DNA from: Calycina herbarum
Lineage: Eukaryota > Ascomycota > Leotiomycetes > Helotiales > Pezizellaceae
Assembly (NCBI GenBank): GCA_001414485.1
Contig: LLEY01000001.1
Coordinates: 930,001-994,000 of the forward strand
Length of the DNA: 64,000 nucleotides
Direction: 5' to 3'
The notes under the pieces are model-generated. The model did no database searches. It was not told the origin of the DNA and saw nothing but the letters and a program-made list of their open reading frames with translations. Below are positions 47,180 through 59,284 of the stretch, in pieces; the stretch's first letter is position 1; each line of letters starts with the position of its first letter. The position numbers and the translations under genes were made by a program.

Positions 47180-50100
47180 CTAGGTTCCTAAGTGTTTTCT
47201 AAATATAGGTAATCCAACTATTTTATTAAATACTTAACCTATCCTCTAACAAGTCTATAGTTAAGAATCCTCTCGACTTCATACTTAGCGTTTAGGTTTA
47301 CCGGTTGAATTTCTATAAGTAGGGCTAGTAGTGCTCCTAGTAGTACTAGTTCGAGTAAGGATATATAGAATACTAGATGGATATTCATCGTTCTTAGTAG
47401 CGCTAATTTATAATTCAAAGGTCCTTTAACACGTTTGATTTTAAATAGTCTGAGTTTTTTATAATCTAGTTTATTACTTAGTCTTTTTATATCGATGTTC
47501 TTTTGTACTAAGTAGACTTTATCCCCCTCTTTTAGTATTAGCTCCTAACTACGTCGTTTGTTATAGTAGTATACGTTTCTTTCTACTACAAATTATAGAT
47601 CCTCTATAAGTTCCTTATATAAACTCTTGATTTTTAAGACCTAAACACGAGCAAGTTGGTTGTCGATAGTCGTAGACAGTGGTTCTTAATACGCTGATAA
47701 TTTATACCTAAAGTTGGCATAGAATAGTGTAACAAGTGTTATTTCCGTTACTAAACTGTTATAGGCAAACTATGCTAAAGGCAGCAGCTCTACCTAGTTG
47801 TCTTACTAGTAGTTTATATAATAACGAAGGTATGTTTCAACTACTTAATTCATCTGTTCGTTTCCTCTATTTGTTTAAAGGTAGAAAGCTGTAGAGAGCT
47901 TTCTTTTTACACCTAATCGTTTTATAAGAGCGATCTAAAATTTCAAAGTAAAGAGCTTGTCTCTATCCGAGAGTATTTCTTCTAGTAGTCTATGTCTTAA
48001 GACTACTTCTCTAAGGAATACAAATGCTAATTCCTTAGCTATACTTAACTCTATATATGCTATTAGAATTATATACTTTGTAAGTTATTTTATAATAACT
48101 AGGATCGTATTATATTTAACTCCTGTTATTAGATCTTTAGATTTTAGTAATTTAATAATAAAATCTATAGATATTAATTTCTAAGGTAATTATAGTATCG
48201 GAGTAGTGTTCATCTGCTTATAAGGAGTATAGCAGGAAGCCTTATTCCTAGTATAGGTATCACATTCCGCTATTACTTCCTTAACTATCGCGGATAACCG
48301 ATCAATATAGTAGTGTTGTCTTATCCTCTAGAGGGTTCTACGAATTCCTTAGTAACTGTAAGCGGGCGCAGCATAGTATTCCTATATAAACTCTTTTGTG
48401 TACGAGCTAGGAACCTATAATTTCCCTTTTATATATTAATTATAACCTTTGTATATATTCTAAATCTTATCTATCCAGATATCGTTTATTACTGCTATCT
48501 CGTATATAGTAGGTACTAAGTCTCTATTCTTAAGAGTTTTTAAGATCGCAATCTTCTTATACTTCTTATTTCCCTCGTATCCGGGTTTCCGGCTAAGAGC
48601 ATCGGCTCGCGCATTCAACGTTCCTTTTATATACCGAATAACAATGTCAAATCCTTCTAATATCTCTAACTATCTAGCTAATCGTCTTATCGTAAGTTCC
48701 TTAGTAGTTGTAAATGTCCTAAGGTTCTCGTAGTCGAATAAAACTATAACTAGGTATTTCGCTAGCTGTAAATAAATTCTCTAGTATTCTAAAGCTAATA
48801 CTATAGTAAGCAGTTCCTTGTCGAAGATGCTATAGTTTTATTATACTAGGTTAAATGTTTTAGAATAGTATACGATAGGTATAAGTTTCCCCTTATTATT
48901 TAGTTATAGGTGAATCGCACCTACTGCTATATCTAAGGCGTCTGTTTTAATCGTACTAGGCTTGTCTATATCGAAATCGTATAGAATAGGCTTCTCTATA
49001 AACTTTGCTTTGATTTTCTAAAAAGCACCCTCCGCCTATTTATTCTATATAAACTTAATAGCTTTCTTAACCAGTACCGACATTAGTTTAGCAATCTTTA
49101 TATAATCTCGTATAAACGAGCAGCAAAAGTTTACAAATCTAAGAAAGGACTATACATCTTTTACATTCTCTAGTATTTTCCAGTTTAAGATGTCTTAGAT
49201 CTTTGCTAGATCTATTTCTATTTTTCCTAAGCTAAATACCTATTCTAGGAAAAGTGTCCGAGTTACTCTAAACTCGTATTTCGAGAGTTTTAACTAAGAG
49301 TTTACTTTTATAAGTCGTCGTAAAACTTCTCTAATATGTCCCTTATATTCTTCTTCTTTTTCTAAGAAGATTAGGATATTATCTAGGTAATAAATTACTA
49401 TTACCCCTAGAAGATCTCCTAAAATGTTATTATTTTGTCTCTAATATATAGCTGGTATATTACATAGTCTAAATAGCATAACTGTATATTTGTAAAGGCT
49501 CGATAGTAAGGCAAATACTATCTTCTATTCGTCTCTGACTTTTATTCGTATAAGTCTATAGGCGTTTCATTAATCTAGTTTTGTAAATCGTACTACCTTA
49601 CCTAACTTGTCCTACAAGTATTAGCTAGGTAGCAGCGGATAAGCGTCCTTAACTATAGTATGATTTACTTCTCGATAATTAATATATACTCTCCTATCTA
49701 GGTTGTCTTTCTTCTTAATAATAAGTATGTTTAAGGTAATTAGCGACTTAGATTTTCTAATATATCTCTTCTTAATACCTTCTTTTATATAACTTTCTAT
49801 TCTTTATAAGCTTTTCCAGTTATATAACCGAAGTTTCTACTTCAAGAGGTGATAACCCTCTTTTAATTTAATCTTATAATCCTATAAGCGATGTTTTAGC
49901 AAGGCTCGTAAGTCTTCCAGGTTTTTAAATAAAGCCCTAAATTCTCTGTACTATATAGGTATTTCGTTATTAGCTTTCTTACTAACCTATAGAGGACCCT
50001 AGGCAAGGTGTCCTAGTACTTTAGAAGAGGTAGCGCTAACCTTATTCCAGCCTTAAAGTTATAAATACGAACCTATATATTTATATTAACTAAAGGTTAT

Positions 50101-52700
50101 TATTCTAGCCTTCTAGTCGATTTCTAGATTATATTCTTAAATCTATAGTATACCAAGTATTACTTCCTTACTCCCTATTTCAACGATATCGAATTATATA
50201 TTTAAATAGTGTTCTTTGATATTAACTCTTATTAGAATAGTTTACTAATTAATAATTCTATTTTAATACATAATATCTATTTTATCGACTACTCCTAGTT
50301 AATATAGTCTTATCCCTTTAATTAGAACGTTTAGCTTCTCCTAAGCTATTAAAGAGATAAAGTTACTCGTTACTCCTAAGTCTATTATAACTTATAACTT
50401 TTTCCCCCTTATTTCTATAGTTATTACTAACTGTCTTTCTCTTAAAGTAGTATCTAATTTTACTTTAATATATCAGACTTCGAAAGATCGATTCTCTTAA
50501 TTATAATCCTTTCTCTCTTCGTCCTTATACTATAGAAAGAATCTTACTCTTTCTTTGTCAGCATATACTACCTCGTATACTAATCTATATTCTACGATTC
50601 CTATAGTTTTAGGAATTCCTCTTATAAATTGCTTTAGTATTTATTCGTAGTTATATTAGATCTATTCGTAACTAGTTTCTAAAATGGCTTCTATAGACTA
50701 TAGTTCTCCTATATATAGATAATCTAAAGTAGCCTCTAGTATACTTATCTCTAGTTTTATATAGTAAACTTTAAATATATAATCTCTTAAATTCTTTTCT
50801 TTAACAGCTCTAATCCAGGACTAAGGAAAGAATACTACTCCTTCTTTATTTGATGATACTATTTCATATATCTAATAATATTCTATTATTCTAGTAGGCT
50901 CTAGTAATATTCCTTTGAATCGTTTTTGCAATAACTAGTCTAAGGTCAGACTTAGTTCGCATCTTATCTATCGTACTATTATCTCTTAAACTATTTCTAT
51001 AAACCATAGTTCTCCTACTAATAGATAGTATAATTCCTCTAGTTCTGTCTCAGCCTACCTAGTTATATTAAGCTCTCTTCGCTCCTAGAATAGTATATTA
51101 AATAGTTATTATAAGTCGTATTTCCTAAATACTAACCTATTATTTCTAATTAATATAATAATAATATATTACTCGAATTCCTTTAGTATAATATCTTTAG
51201 GCAGTGTCCTAAGAAAAGGAGTTTTAATTCGTCCCTTAAATCCTATTAGAACTTACTATATCTATGTACTGATTTTATCTAACATATCGTATATTTTCTA
51301 TATATCTCCTACTTTAGAGTAGCTGGATTTTTTAACTAGTTAACATTCCTGTTCTAGTTCCTTCTCTTTAATAGTTTTCTGTCTAGTAATTAGACTAATT
51401 AGAGTTATTATTTTAGAGTTATTACTTATAACTATATACGTTATTAAGATAGTTAGATTAACTCCTTATATTATATAAGGACTCTAGAAATCTAGTTTCT
51501 AATTATCAATATATACCTATTAATTTCCTTGTTTAAAGATTCTAAGGAAAGCCTAAGTTTCTCTAACTTTAGGGTCCTTATTTTTTATTTCTCCTTCTAA
51601 ACTAGAAGATAAATCCGATGTCTCTAAAGAACTAGTCGATAGTAGTGATTCGTATTCTACTTAAAAAAGTTGCTTAGATTCTATTATCGATTATATATTA
51701 TAATATTCTTTAAAGAGTAGATCCCTATTATTATTAGTGTCTTATACTCTACTGATTTCTTTATTATTTTCAATCTAGGTTCTATATCCTCGTACTTTAA
51801 GCTCCTTATCTATAAGTTTAATACGATTAGTTAAAGCTACCTATTATTAAATAGTAGTATTAATTTGTTTCTTTCCCTTAGAGTTTTTCTTCTTACTATA
51901 CTTATTTACTCTATAACCTAGAAGGCTATAGTTATAATACAAGTTCTACTTACGTCGATGATTTCGCTCCTCTTAGGAAAGTCCTCCTTTCTTTAGAAAG
52001 GTTTTCCTCTACGTAGCGTTTGCCTCCTTACTATGCTTACTAGCGTAAGAGTACTTCCACTTTCCTAACCCTTTACTCTTCTCTCTATATCTAGGGTTAC
52101 TCTTTCTAAATTCGTATAGGCGGTTGTCTAGTTAGACGACTTCCTTAATTATACCTATAATAGTTAAGAATTATATATTCTACTTAGCTATTTCCTTACA
52201 GATATATATCTTTAATCCTTAACAAAAGAGTTCTATAAGAGCGATCGCATCCTATCCCGACTTCGTTCTATAACGTTAAAATTTATTAGCGTAATCTATT
52301 ACTAATCCAGTCTAGTGTAATTCCAAAAGCTTATATACAGCTATTCGGATCGTATCGAAGTCTTTAAAGACTTTTCTAATAGTTGCCTTAAATCCTCTCT
52401 AAGATTTAAACATAATCTTAGTTAATTCTATCTTTCTGTCTTTATCCTTATTTTTAAAGAAGTCCTCTAAGTATAGCTAAGCCTATTCTAATACTGATCC
52501 CCTAAGGTAGAAGATAGCAAAGATAGTTCATAAGTTATAATTGCTTTCGAACTTGTTAGAATTAAAGTTGAAGTAAATATCTATTTAGAGAAGGAATAAG
52601 TCGAGTTCCTTTCGCTTCCTATGATACGTATCTAGTATCTTAACTTTAATAGATTTAAGTGCTTCGACCTTATAGGGCTCGGGGGCGTCCAGCATACTAA
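47180..52700 (-). pseudogene. Gypsy gag-pol relic
   Basis: Read on the minus strand: gag from about 52700 (MLDAPEPYKVEALKSIKVKI, then retrotransposon-gag-like SGWDAIALIELFC), a decayed CCHC knuckle near 51960-51910, then pol. The reverse transcriptase box YLDNILIF (YLDDILIF with one Asp changed to Asn) is at about 49362-49400. The RNase H end is marked by NARADALSRKPGYEG at about 48593-48630. Integrase should occupy about 47.3-48.5 kb. RNase H upstream of integrase places it in the Ty3/gypsy group. Stops throughout abolish function. Confidence 0.8.
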
Positions 52701-52858
52701 CATTGTCGTCGTTCTTAGTTAACTGTGTACTAGCAGGTGTTCTTCCGGTCACACTTCTAGATATTCCTACGACGTTGACTCGACTAGTATTTAGGCTAGC
52801 TACTGTAGCGAGGGTTGCTAGGGCTATAGCGACTGAACTTCTAAGTAGGTGCTCAAAG

Positions 52859-53297
52859 TATAACGAAACTTAAACGAACTAAACAAAGATGACTAAGTCT
52901 CGAAGGTTAGTATGTAGGTAAGAAGTATAGATGCGCCGGATTGTTTACTTAGAAGTGAACTCGTTACTTATATTAAAGATGTTAAATAAGATAATAAGAT
53001 TAATAACTAAAGTTGAGCACGAAGCTCCTATCTAATAGCAGACGTGCCGGTCTTATATAGAACTGTAGTCTCCCGTTCCAGTCGCTCTAGTCGCTCGCCC
53101 TAATCGCTTCAGTCGACAGGCGACTCAGGCGACTCAGGCGACTAGGTCACGTGATGCTTCTTACCAAAGGAAATCCATGGATCGCTTAGCTAGTCTAAGG
53201 ATCCCTCTTTTTGCTTATAAGAGTTTCCGATAGTGCTTAACCTGTCAGGGCGCCGCCTGGTCTTCACTCATCACATGTTTACACGTGATTCGTGACA
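52859..53297 (-). repeat. Gypsy element 5' LTR (439 bp)
   Basis: Begins TATAACGAAACTTAAACG (TG changed to TA) and ends GTGATTCGTGACA. The middle (about 53065-53145) is a distinct block of GTCGCTC and GGCGACTCA repeats, unlike the other LTR. Confidence 0.8.
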
Positions 53298-53780
53298 TTT
53301 ACTTATATACTCCCCCTTTTCCTACCAAGCTCCTCTGATCGGCTACGCCGCAGCTCTAAAGGTCGCGCGAGGGTAGTGTGGGGCAGCTTCGACTATAATT
53401 CATATCCTACCTCGCTGACTCTTACACGACTAGCAGCTGCTCTATATACGCTTCCTTCTCTCGAATATCCTTATAACCTTCTTCCTCTATGACCAGGCTA
53501 CTGCGACTAGTGCTCTTTGTTCTCTTTTTATTCTAGATTAGATCGTCTTAATTAAAGTAATAGTATTATAGAACAGCTTTTAGCTTCCTGCCAGCTTCCC
53601 GCTATAGCAAAACTTCCTACTATAGTAAAACTTCTCGCTGTAGCAAAACTTCCCGCTGTAGTAAAATTTCCTATTTAAGTAAGCCTTACTATAACCTCGA
53701 AAATCAAACAAAGATAATAATTTTTCCTTATCGATTAAAGATTAGTTTAAACCAGAATACCTTAGAAGTCCCTATATATA
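53298..53780. other. Unassigned spacer
   Basis: A short iterated stretch at about 53575-53670 repeats TTCC(T/C)(G/A)CTATAGCAAAACTTC-like units. No gene recognised. Confidence 0.4.
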
Positions 53781-54179
53781 ATGTCGTCGCTAGATTTATC
53801 TAGCGTTGACACGCTCTTAATTCTTCAACATAAGTAGAAGAATCGCATTAATAAAAAGCCGATAAGGAATAGGTTTATTCCTATTAAACAATAAAATACG
53901 TCGACAAACAGGTAAGGTGTCAGGTATCGGCGTAAGGCCTGCCGCCTAGCCTGCCTATATAATACCGTGCTCTTGTAGATTATCATAGCTGAGTTTGAGG
54001 ATATCGAGGTAGCACGAGCTGCGCGTGCTGTAAAAGAGGTTATTAAGGGAAAGGGAAAACGTGGTCGGAAGTGTAAAAGTGCTAAACAAGAGGCAGATGG
54101 GCCAGAGCCAGGGTAAGAAGTAGTATAAACGATTGGAGTGCCAGAGCTATAGAGTGCACCAGCGGCACTTATATACTAA
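53781..54179 (+). pseudogene. Fot1/pogo-like transposase C-terminal fragment (probable)
   Basis: A frame of 133 codons from MSSLDLSSVDTLL to a stop contains several RIP-type stops. The part AEFEDIEVARAARAVKEVIK, then GKGKRGRKCKS, then TIGVPEL, then SAPAAL resembles the basic C-terminal tail of some fungal Fot1/pogo transposases as I remember them. No inverted repeats or DDE core are visible here. Confidence 0.4.
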
Positions 54180-54684
54180 AGTGCTGATTACGGAGAATAA
54201 GTTTGCTAGAAGAAGAATATAATTCGAGTAGGTTTCTTGAAGTATACTTACGCAGGACCTGCGACTAATTACTATACTAGATGTAGCTATTGTATTATTA
54301 GCGTAAAAGAAGCGATGAGATGCCGCTTATCAGAGTTGTAATATATTAGGTTAAGAAAGTACTTAGTACTACCGGTGATTATATAACCGATTAAGGGGGC
54401 AGATTATATAGTGGATCTATGTGGGGATAGACGATGGGGAAAGTAGTAGATCAAATGCGGGGATATATATAGATCTAGTATAACATAATATTATAATCGT
54501 AATCGTGAATAATAAAGGCGAGAAAAGGATACTGAAATTTCTATCTATATAATCTACCAATTTTACGCTAGTATACATAAGCATCCACTCCTTTACAAAA
54601 ATGGCTTGATTTTTTTTGATTCTGTTCTATATATATAAGTTAGTCGTTAAGCTGGTACTTATTACTGCTATGTTTGCTAACCTT
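54180..54684. other. Unassigned AT-rich spacer
   Basis: Nothing recognised. Confidence 0.35.
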
Positions 54685-55601
54685 TCATTTATTACGCTGT
54701 CTAAGCACCGCCGCAAAAGACGCAGCATCCAATTGCCCCTGTACGGCTTGACTACCACGGTTGGATTCCTGGTCCCTAAAGACCTGTTTAAGCCTAGGTT
54801 ATACTAGCCTAACGCTACCCTGGAATGCTAGCGATTGACCTGTGGCCTTGTTCGAGCCAAATTTTTGATTAGTGCGCTTCGCAACTGTGGTCGAGAGAGC
54901 CTCCTCGCTAACCTTTCGAAGTTCGTTTATAAAGGATATAGTGCTCTCTTGATCGGTAGCAGTGAAGGGTATAATTTCGTCATTGGCTTCAGGTTCTTGA
55001 GTAGGGAATGTGCTAATACGATTTTCCGCTCTCTATAAATATTAATCGTTATATTTAAGTGTAGATTTATTATTAATAAGAAGCTGTTTAACGTCTTTAC
55101 TTAACTGCTGACTTATATTACTAGTTAAATAGTTAGTATAAGATCAAGAGTGTAAGAACATAAGTGAGTTAGAAGTGTTTCCGAGCTATAGGGGTAGTTT
55201 TTATACTAGGTGCGACACGTGACTGTTAAGTTCAATGTTTCCTTACAACGGTCTAGCTGAAGCTTAAAAGCGTTGATCTTGTCTTTATAAAACCAAACTA
55301 TCGCGCTGTCTCTCTTACTAAACTTTTCCGAAGTCGAGCGCTTCGTATATACTCTAAGTAAAGTGGCGAAATCGTCGTATTAAGCCTTATACATATGTAA
55401 TGCTATTGTAATATTAATAGGTTATAATAGTAGTGGTGCCTAAATTATAGGATTCAAGACACTGTCTAGCGCTTTTAAATCGTCTTTGATGCTAGTAATT
55501 GCCTTAGGAGCGTTCTAGAGACTGTTAATAAGGTTGTATAAAGCCTTACTGCTTTTCGCGGCGACAGTAGCGAATACAACGATAGACGTAGCAGCTTCCA
55601 T
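54685..55601 (-). pseudogene. HeLo-like (Fungal_N / PigL_N type) signalling protein, RIP-damaged
   Basis: ATG 55601 opens MEAATSIVVFATVAAKSSKA, then LYNLINSL and AITSIKDDLKALDSVLNPII, then FATLLRVYTKRSTSEKFSKR and FYKDKINAFKLQLDRCKETL. This is the pattern of the N-terminal helical domain found in fungal NLRs and related small proteins. About four stops are CAG/TGG-type changes. After a probable intron (about 55205-55128, ending CTAACTATTTAACTAG) the frame continues openly for over 100 codons (SQQLSKDVKQLL, EALSTTVAKRTNQKFGSNKA, TGQSLAFQGSV, with one stop) and ends AVQGQLDAASFAAVLRQRNK. By family, such domains act in membrane-targeting, cell-death or incompatibility signalling. No NACHT domain follows, so the gene is a short form. 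Confidence 0.7.
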
Positions 55602-58506
55602 CGTAAATCGTTTAGGAAGATGTTCTCCTTTAGTGCTTCTAATAAGTTTATTAAATATAGTCCCTTATCAATGAATATGTAAATCTATAGGCATCCTCTA
55701 CGCTTATATGTTGTTAACATCTCTTTCGTAGCTTACCTTATGCCTCTAATCCTTCCGTATAATTGTGTCGCTGCGCCCCTAGCTGAATATTTCCAGCCTT
55801 ATTACGCAACTGAATCGCCGATCTCCTGTTTAGTAGTAAATCATCAAAGCCCTTATCTTGATTTTGCAGGCCACAGCCTATTCTAATCTATTTACGTAGG
55901 TCTAGGCTAGGCTAGGCGCCTGAAAACACTGCTACGGTGATATACCAAGTCGCAAAATCAAGCTATAATAGGATCTATTAATAGCAACCAGCCGTAGTTA
56001 CAGCTTTATTCGCACTCTCTTCGACTAAAAAATAACCTGTCCTAACGATATATTAAAGTATTTTATAGAGTAACTTCGTTAAACAAGGGAGACTATAATT
56101 GCTAATTTATCTTTAAGTCCTAACTACCTATATAGCGACCTAATAGGAAATGAAGTTACTAGCTTTAGAACCGGCCCCCTCTTTTAAATAACAGATAGAC
56201 GTTATATATTCTATAAAATACTATAATAAATGCTATTTAATATATTATATAATTTTTAGACCACTTGTTCCTTTATTATTTAATAGTTATTATTCTTACT
56301 CAATTAAGAAATACATAAGGACTATATACATGTAAGCTCTTGCTCCTTATATAAAGAGAGCAAGAGTTTCTGGAATCTTCTAGGAACCTACTTAACAAAG
56401 AATAGAAAAGAGTAGAATAGAAAAGAATAGATTAGAAGAGAACACTTAGCAGTGAAGGTCTTAGCCAGTGCTTAGTAAGAGCATGGCCTAAGCATCTATC
56501 AAGGGTTCTAACCCTTATATTAAGTATAATTTTGTTAAGTAAGCGCTCTATTATAAGGTGTTTTTATCTTCTCCAAAATCTAGTTATTATATACTAAGTA
56601 TAACATAGACATATTTCCTGTATATAAACCAATAATAATAATAGTAATCTTAGTAGTAACTGACTAGTACCTACCTTAGGTAGTGTAGATGTTAATAAGG
56701 GTTGTAATAAGTCTGATAAGCGAATAAAGTAGGCTAGGTCTTTAGATCAGCTAGTTAGTACTCTGCTTATTTTAGGATAGTTGCGAGAAACTTACAAAAA
56801 TATATATCTAACCAGCTAAATAGTATTCTCTTACTAAGTCTACTATAGCTAGTTTGTCCCAATTGTTCTAAGAAGGAAGCAGACAGATGCGATGGCTAGG
56901 AGTGGCATATTTTTAATTATATCTTGAATAACTCTTCTACTACTGCTGTTTGCAAGAGTCTATGAATCTTTAAGAGATGTGAATGTCCTAGAGAACATAA
57001 CATACCTAGCTAATATAAGCTATAAGAAAAGTGCAGCCCAGAAGTTGTTCTAAGCTAGTGCCTCGTTCGTCTGGATAGATTTAGCTATATAGGGTATGTG
57101 TGTAGAAGATAGCTTCTAAGGATCGTTGTTAATATCTTTGTTAGATAGTTCTATGGTTTTAGGCATAGTTGTAGATGAGGTGCTTATTATAGTTAGATTT
57201 ATCAAGTCTAGAGTACGCCTTTTAATATTTCTAGCTGATACTATTTCAGGAAGAGGGCCGGTTTTAGCTCGCTATATCCCTATATATAAATGCTAGCTGG
57301 GCTTCCTAGGGCTGTATTCGGTTCCTAGAAGAAATTAGCACTTATGTGATTGTAGTTTAATCTAAAATAGAACACTATATCAGCAGATTACCTTAGCTGA
57401 TTATAGTTCTTAATAGAGCCTACTCTCCTGTCTAACTTGCTTATATACTATCTACTCTATAGCTTAATTGTTTGTGAAGATACGTGCCTACTAAAGTATT
57501 ATCTTAACATCTTTTATAATCTAGGAATGCGAGTAGAGGGCTGAACGGTTAGGTTGGGAATAGAGGGAATAGATATAATAGGTTAATTTATTAAGTAATG
57601 CTTCCCGTTCCTAGGCCCATGGCTGAGAGTTTATAGATCGAGCTAAGGGAGCCGGGAATAGAGGCAAAGTATAAGAGAAAAGTCTAATATTATAGAAATC
57701 AGTATTATAAATAGCCTAGTAGCCTAGGAATTGGTTTCTAGGAGAAAATTCGATTCTCGATCTCGTATAAAGGATTAAGAGGAATGACGTATAAAGAGCC
57801 GTATCTTTTTAAGGCTCCCTATTTAACATTCTAGGTTTATAAGATTCTTAGGACTATATAGCTCTTAGGAGAGCTTGGTTCCTAGAAGGAATATCTTAGG
57901 AGCCGTGCTCTCTTAAGCTAATTTTTACAGGACCTGTTATCTCTTAAGAGATTTCTCCTAGGACTTTTCTCCTAGAATAGTATTTCTAGGATAATTATCT
58001 TAGGACTTTATAGCTTATAGGATTCTATAGCTCTTAGGATAATACTCTTAGAGCCGTAGATATTATAGGAGAATTCTACTAAGAGTCTTAGAGTCTTAAG
58101 AGAAATAATGTCCTAAGATACTTATTTTAGGAGTAATACTCTAATAGGAGCTGTAGATGTAGTAATAATAGTAGGAAATTCGTTGTAACTAGATTTATAT
58201 AGACTATCTAGAACGGAAAAAGTCTTCCTACTCTAAAGAAGTTTAAAGGTTAAAAAGCAAGGTAAAGAGAACAAGAAAGGCTAATAGTAAGTCTTATAGT
58301 ATAATTACTTATATATACGCGTATATAATATTAAGCTTCGTACCTGTTATAAGAAGAGAGTGAGTAGTTCTTATATAGGCTTTTTATATATATAGAGAGG
58401 AAAATTAGAGGCAAATAAATGTTATACTGCTTTAATCTAAATACTAGACGTAACCTACTACTTGCTTTATATATTCTTCCGTAAATAGGTCTCGTAATTA
58501 CGCTGA
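55602..58506. other. AT-rich, RIP-like DNA; unclassified repeats
   Basis: No confidently identified gene. The stretch around 56240-56540, with a TATA-like TTATATAAAGAG near 56357 and simple AGAATAG repeats, looks LTR-like, but ends were not found. A hydrophobic plus-strand open stretch at about 56860-57310 may be chance. A dense short-motif block lies at 57.8-58.16 kb. Confidence 0.4.
57820..58160. repeat. Cluster of short imperfect direct and inverted repeats (TCTTAGGA/TCCTAAGA family)
   Basis: Words such as CTCTTAGGAGAG, TCCTAGAAGGA, TCTTAAGAGA, CTCCTAGGA, TCTTAGGA and CCTAAGA occur many times in both orientations in about 340 bp. Many are palindromic or nearly so. No coding sense. Confidence 0.6.
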
Positions 58507-59275
58507 CTAACAGTCCCATTCCTATAAGATTACCGCTGGCTGGTATTCCAACTCCTACAGGCTTATCTTATCATCTAGGTACTTACGTATATTATCCTGT
58601 AGTTGATCTCTTAGCTGGCCGGTTCCTAATACTGAAACTAGTTAGCGAAATAAAAATGATTTAGTAAGAAAAGACAACTTATCTATTACTAATATTCCCC
58701 CCTGCTCTCTCGTCTTGTCTTATACTTTTATAATGAATTTTCCTGCTGCCTCTTCTCGAAGAACCGTTGTTAGATCGGCGGTACTACTATATACTATAGC
58801 ACGTTGACTAAAAGGTACTAGGTCCTCCTTTCCTAATTTGATATAAATTAAGATACTGAGAATCTAATCTAAGTTAGAAGATTAATAGGGTTCCCGGGGG
58901 TAGGGGTAACTAACATAGCTTTCATCTAGAGTGTCGTTATTTAAGGCGTTGTTAAGTAAAGACTACACTGTAATCCTAAGATCTATTCGAGGTTAGCTTA
59001 AATTTATAATCTAATCTAATTCTAACTTACCTAGAGTCTCTAACTGCTATACCAAATGAATACAGCGAGTGCGCGTTTTACAGGCATTATACCTATATAT
59101 TAGCTGCCTTAGGTAAGGTAGCTGCGCGGCTATGCCAAAGCTACTCGCTACTATAAGAACGGTCTTGTAATCGCCTACTAGCGCGCTGGTACTATGTAGC
59201 CTACTGAACAAAGCTAGGCAGGGCGAATGATTAGACTTACTATATTATAGGAGTTTTTAAGTAAAGCCTTAGCGA
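58507..59275 (-). pseudogene. Ferric reductase (FRE-type) C-terminal half, truncated and RIP-damaged
   Basis: Minus-strand relics match the FAD/NAD-binding end of ferric reductases. The NAD site reads ALVGDYKTVLIVASSFGIAA, then QLPYLRQLIYRYN, then IHLVWQLETLG near 59190-59030. The C-terminal part reads TADLTTVLREEAAGKFIIKV, then GQLRDQLQDNIRKYLDD, then ELEYQP near 58780-58530, ending at stop 58507. Such enzymes pass electrons from NADPH through FAD and haem to reduce external iron at the plasma membrane. The haem-binding membrane half expected upstream (above 59275) is missing; opposite-strand coding sequence begins there. Confidence 0.68.
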
Positions 59276-59284
59276 GGCTCTATA

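Larger units (their letters stand above)
46044..53297 (-). mobile_element. Ty3/gypsy LTR retrotransposon, 7.25 kb, RIP-degraded
   Basis: Two LTRs bound an internal region with gag and pol relics on the minus strand, so the 5' LTR is the right-hand one. The flanks (CTGAT left, TTTAC right) do not form a target duplication. Stops are very frequent and mostly of CAG/TGG-to-TAG type. An additional reading frame lies antisense to pol next to the 3' LTR. Confidence 0.85.

Noticed and set aside
56860..57310. Hydrophobic plus-strand stretch as a membrane protein gene
   Set aside because: It has no family motif, contains interruptions, and the AT-rich composition favours hydrophobic codons by chance.
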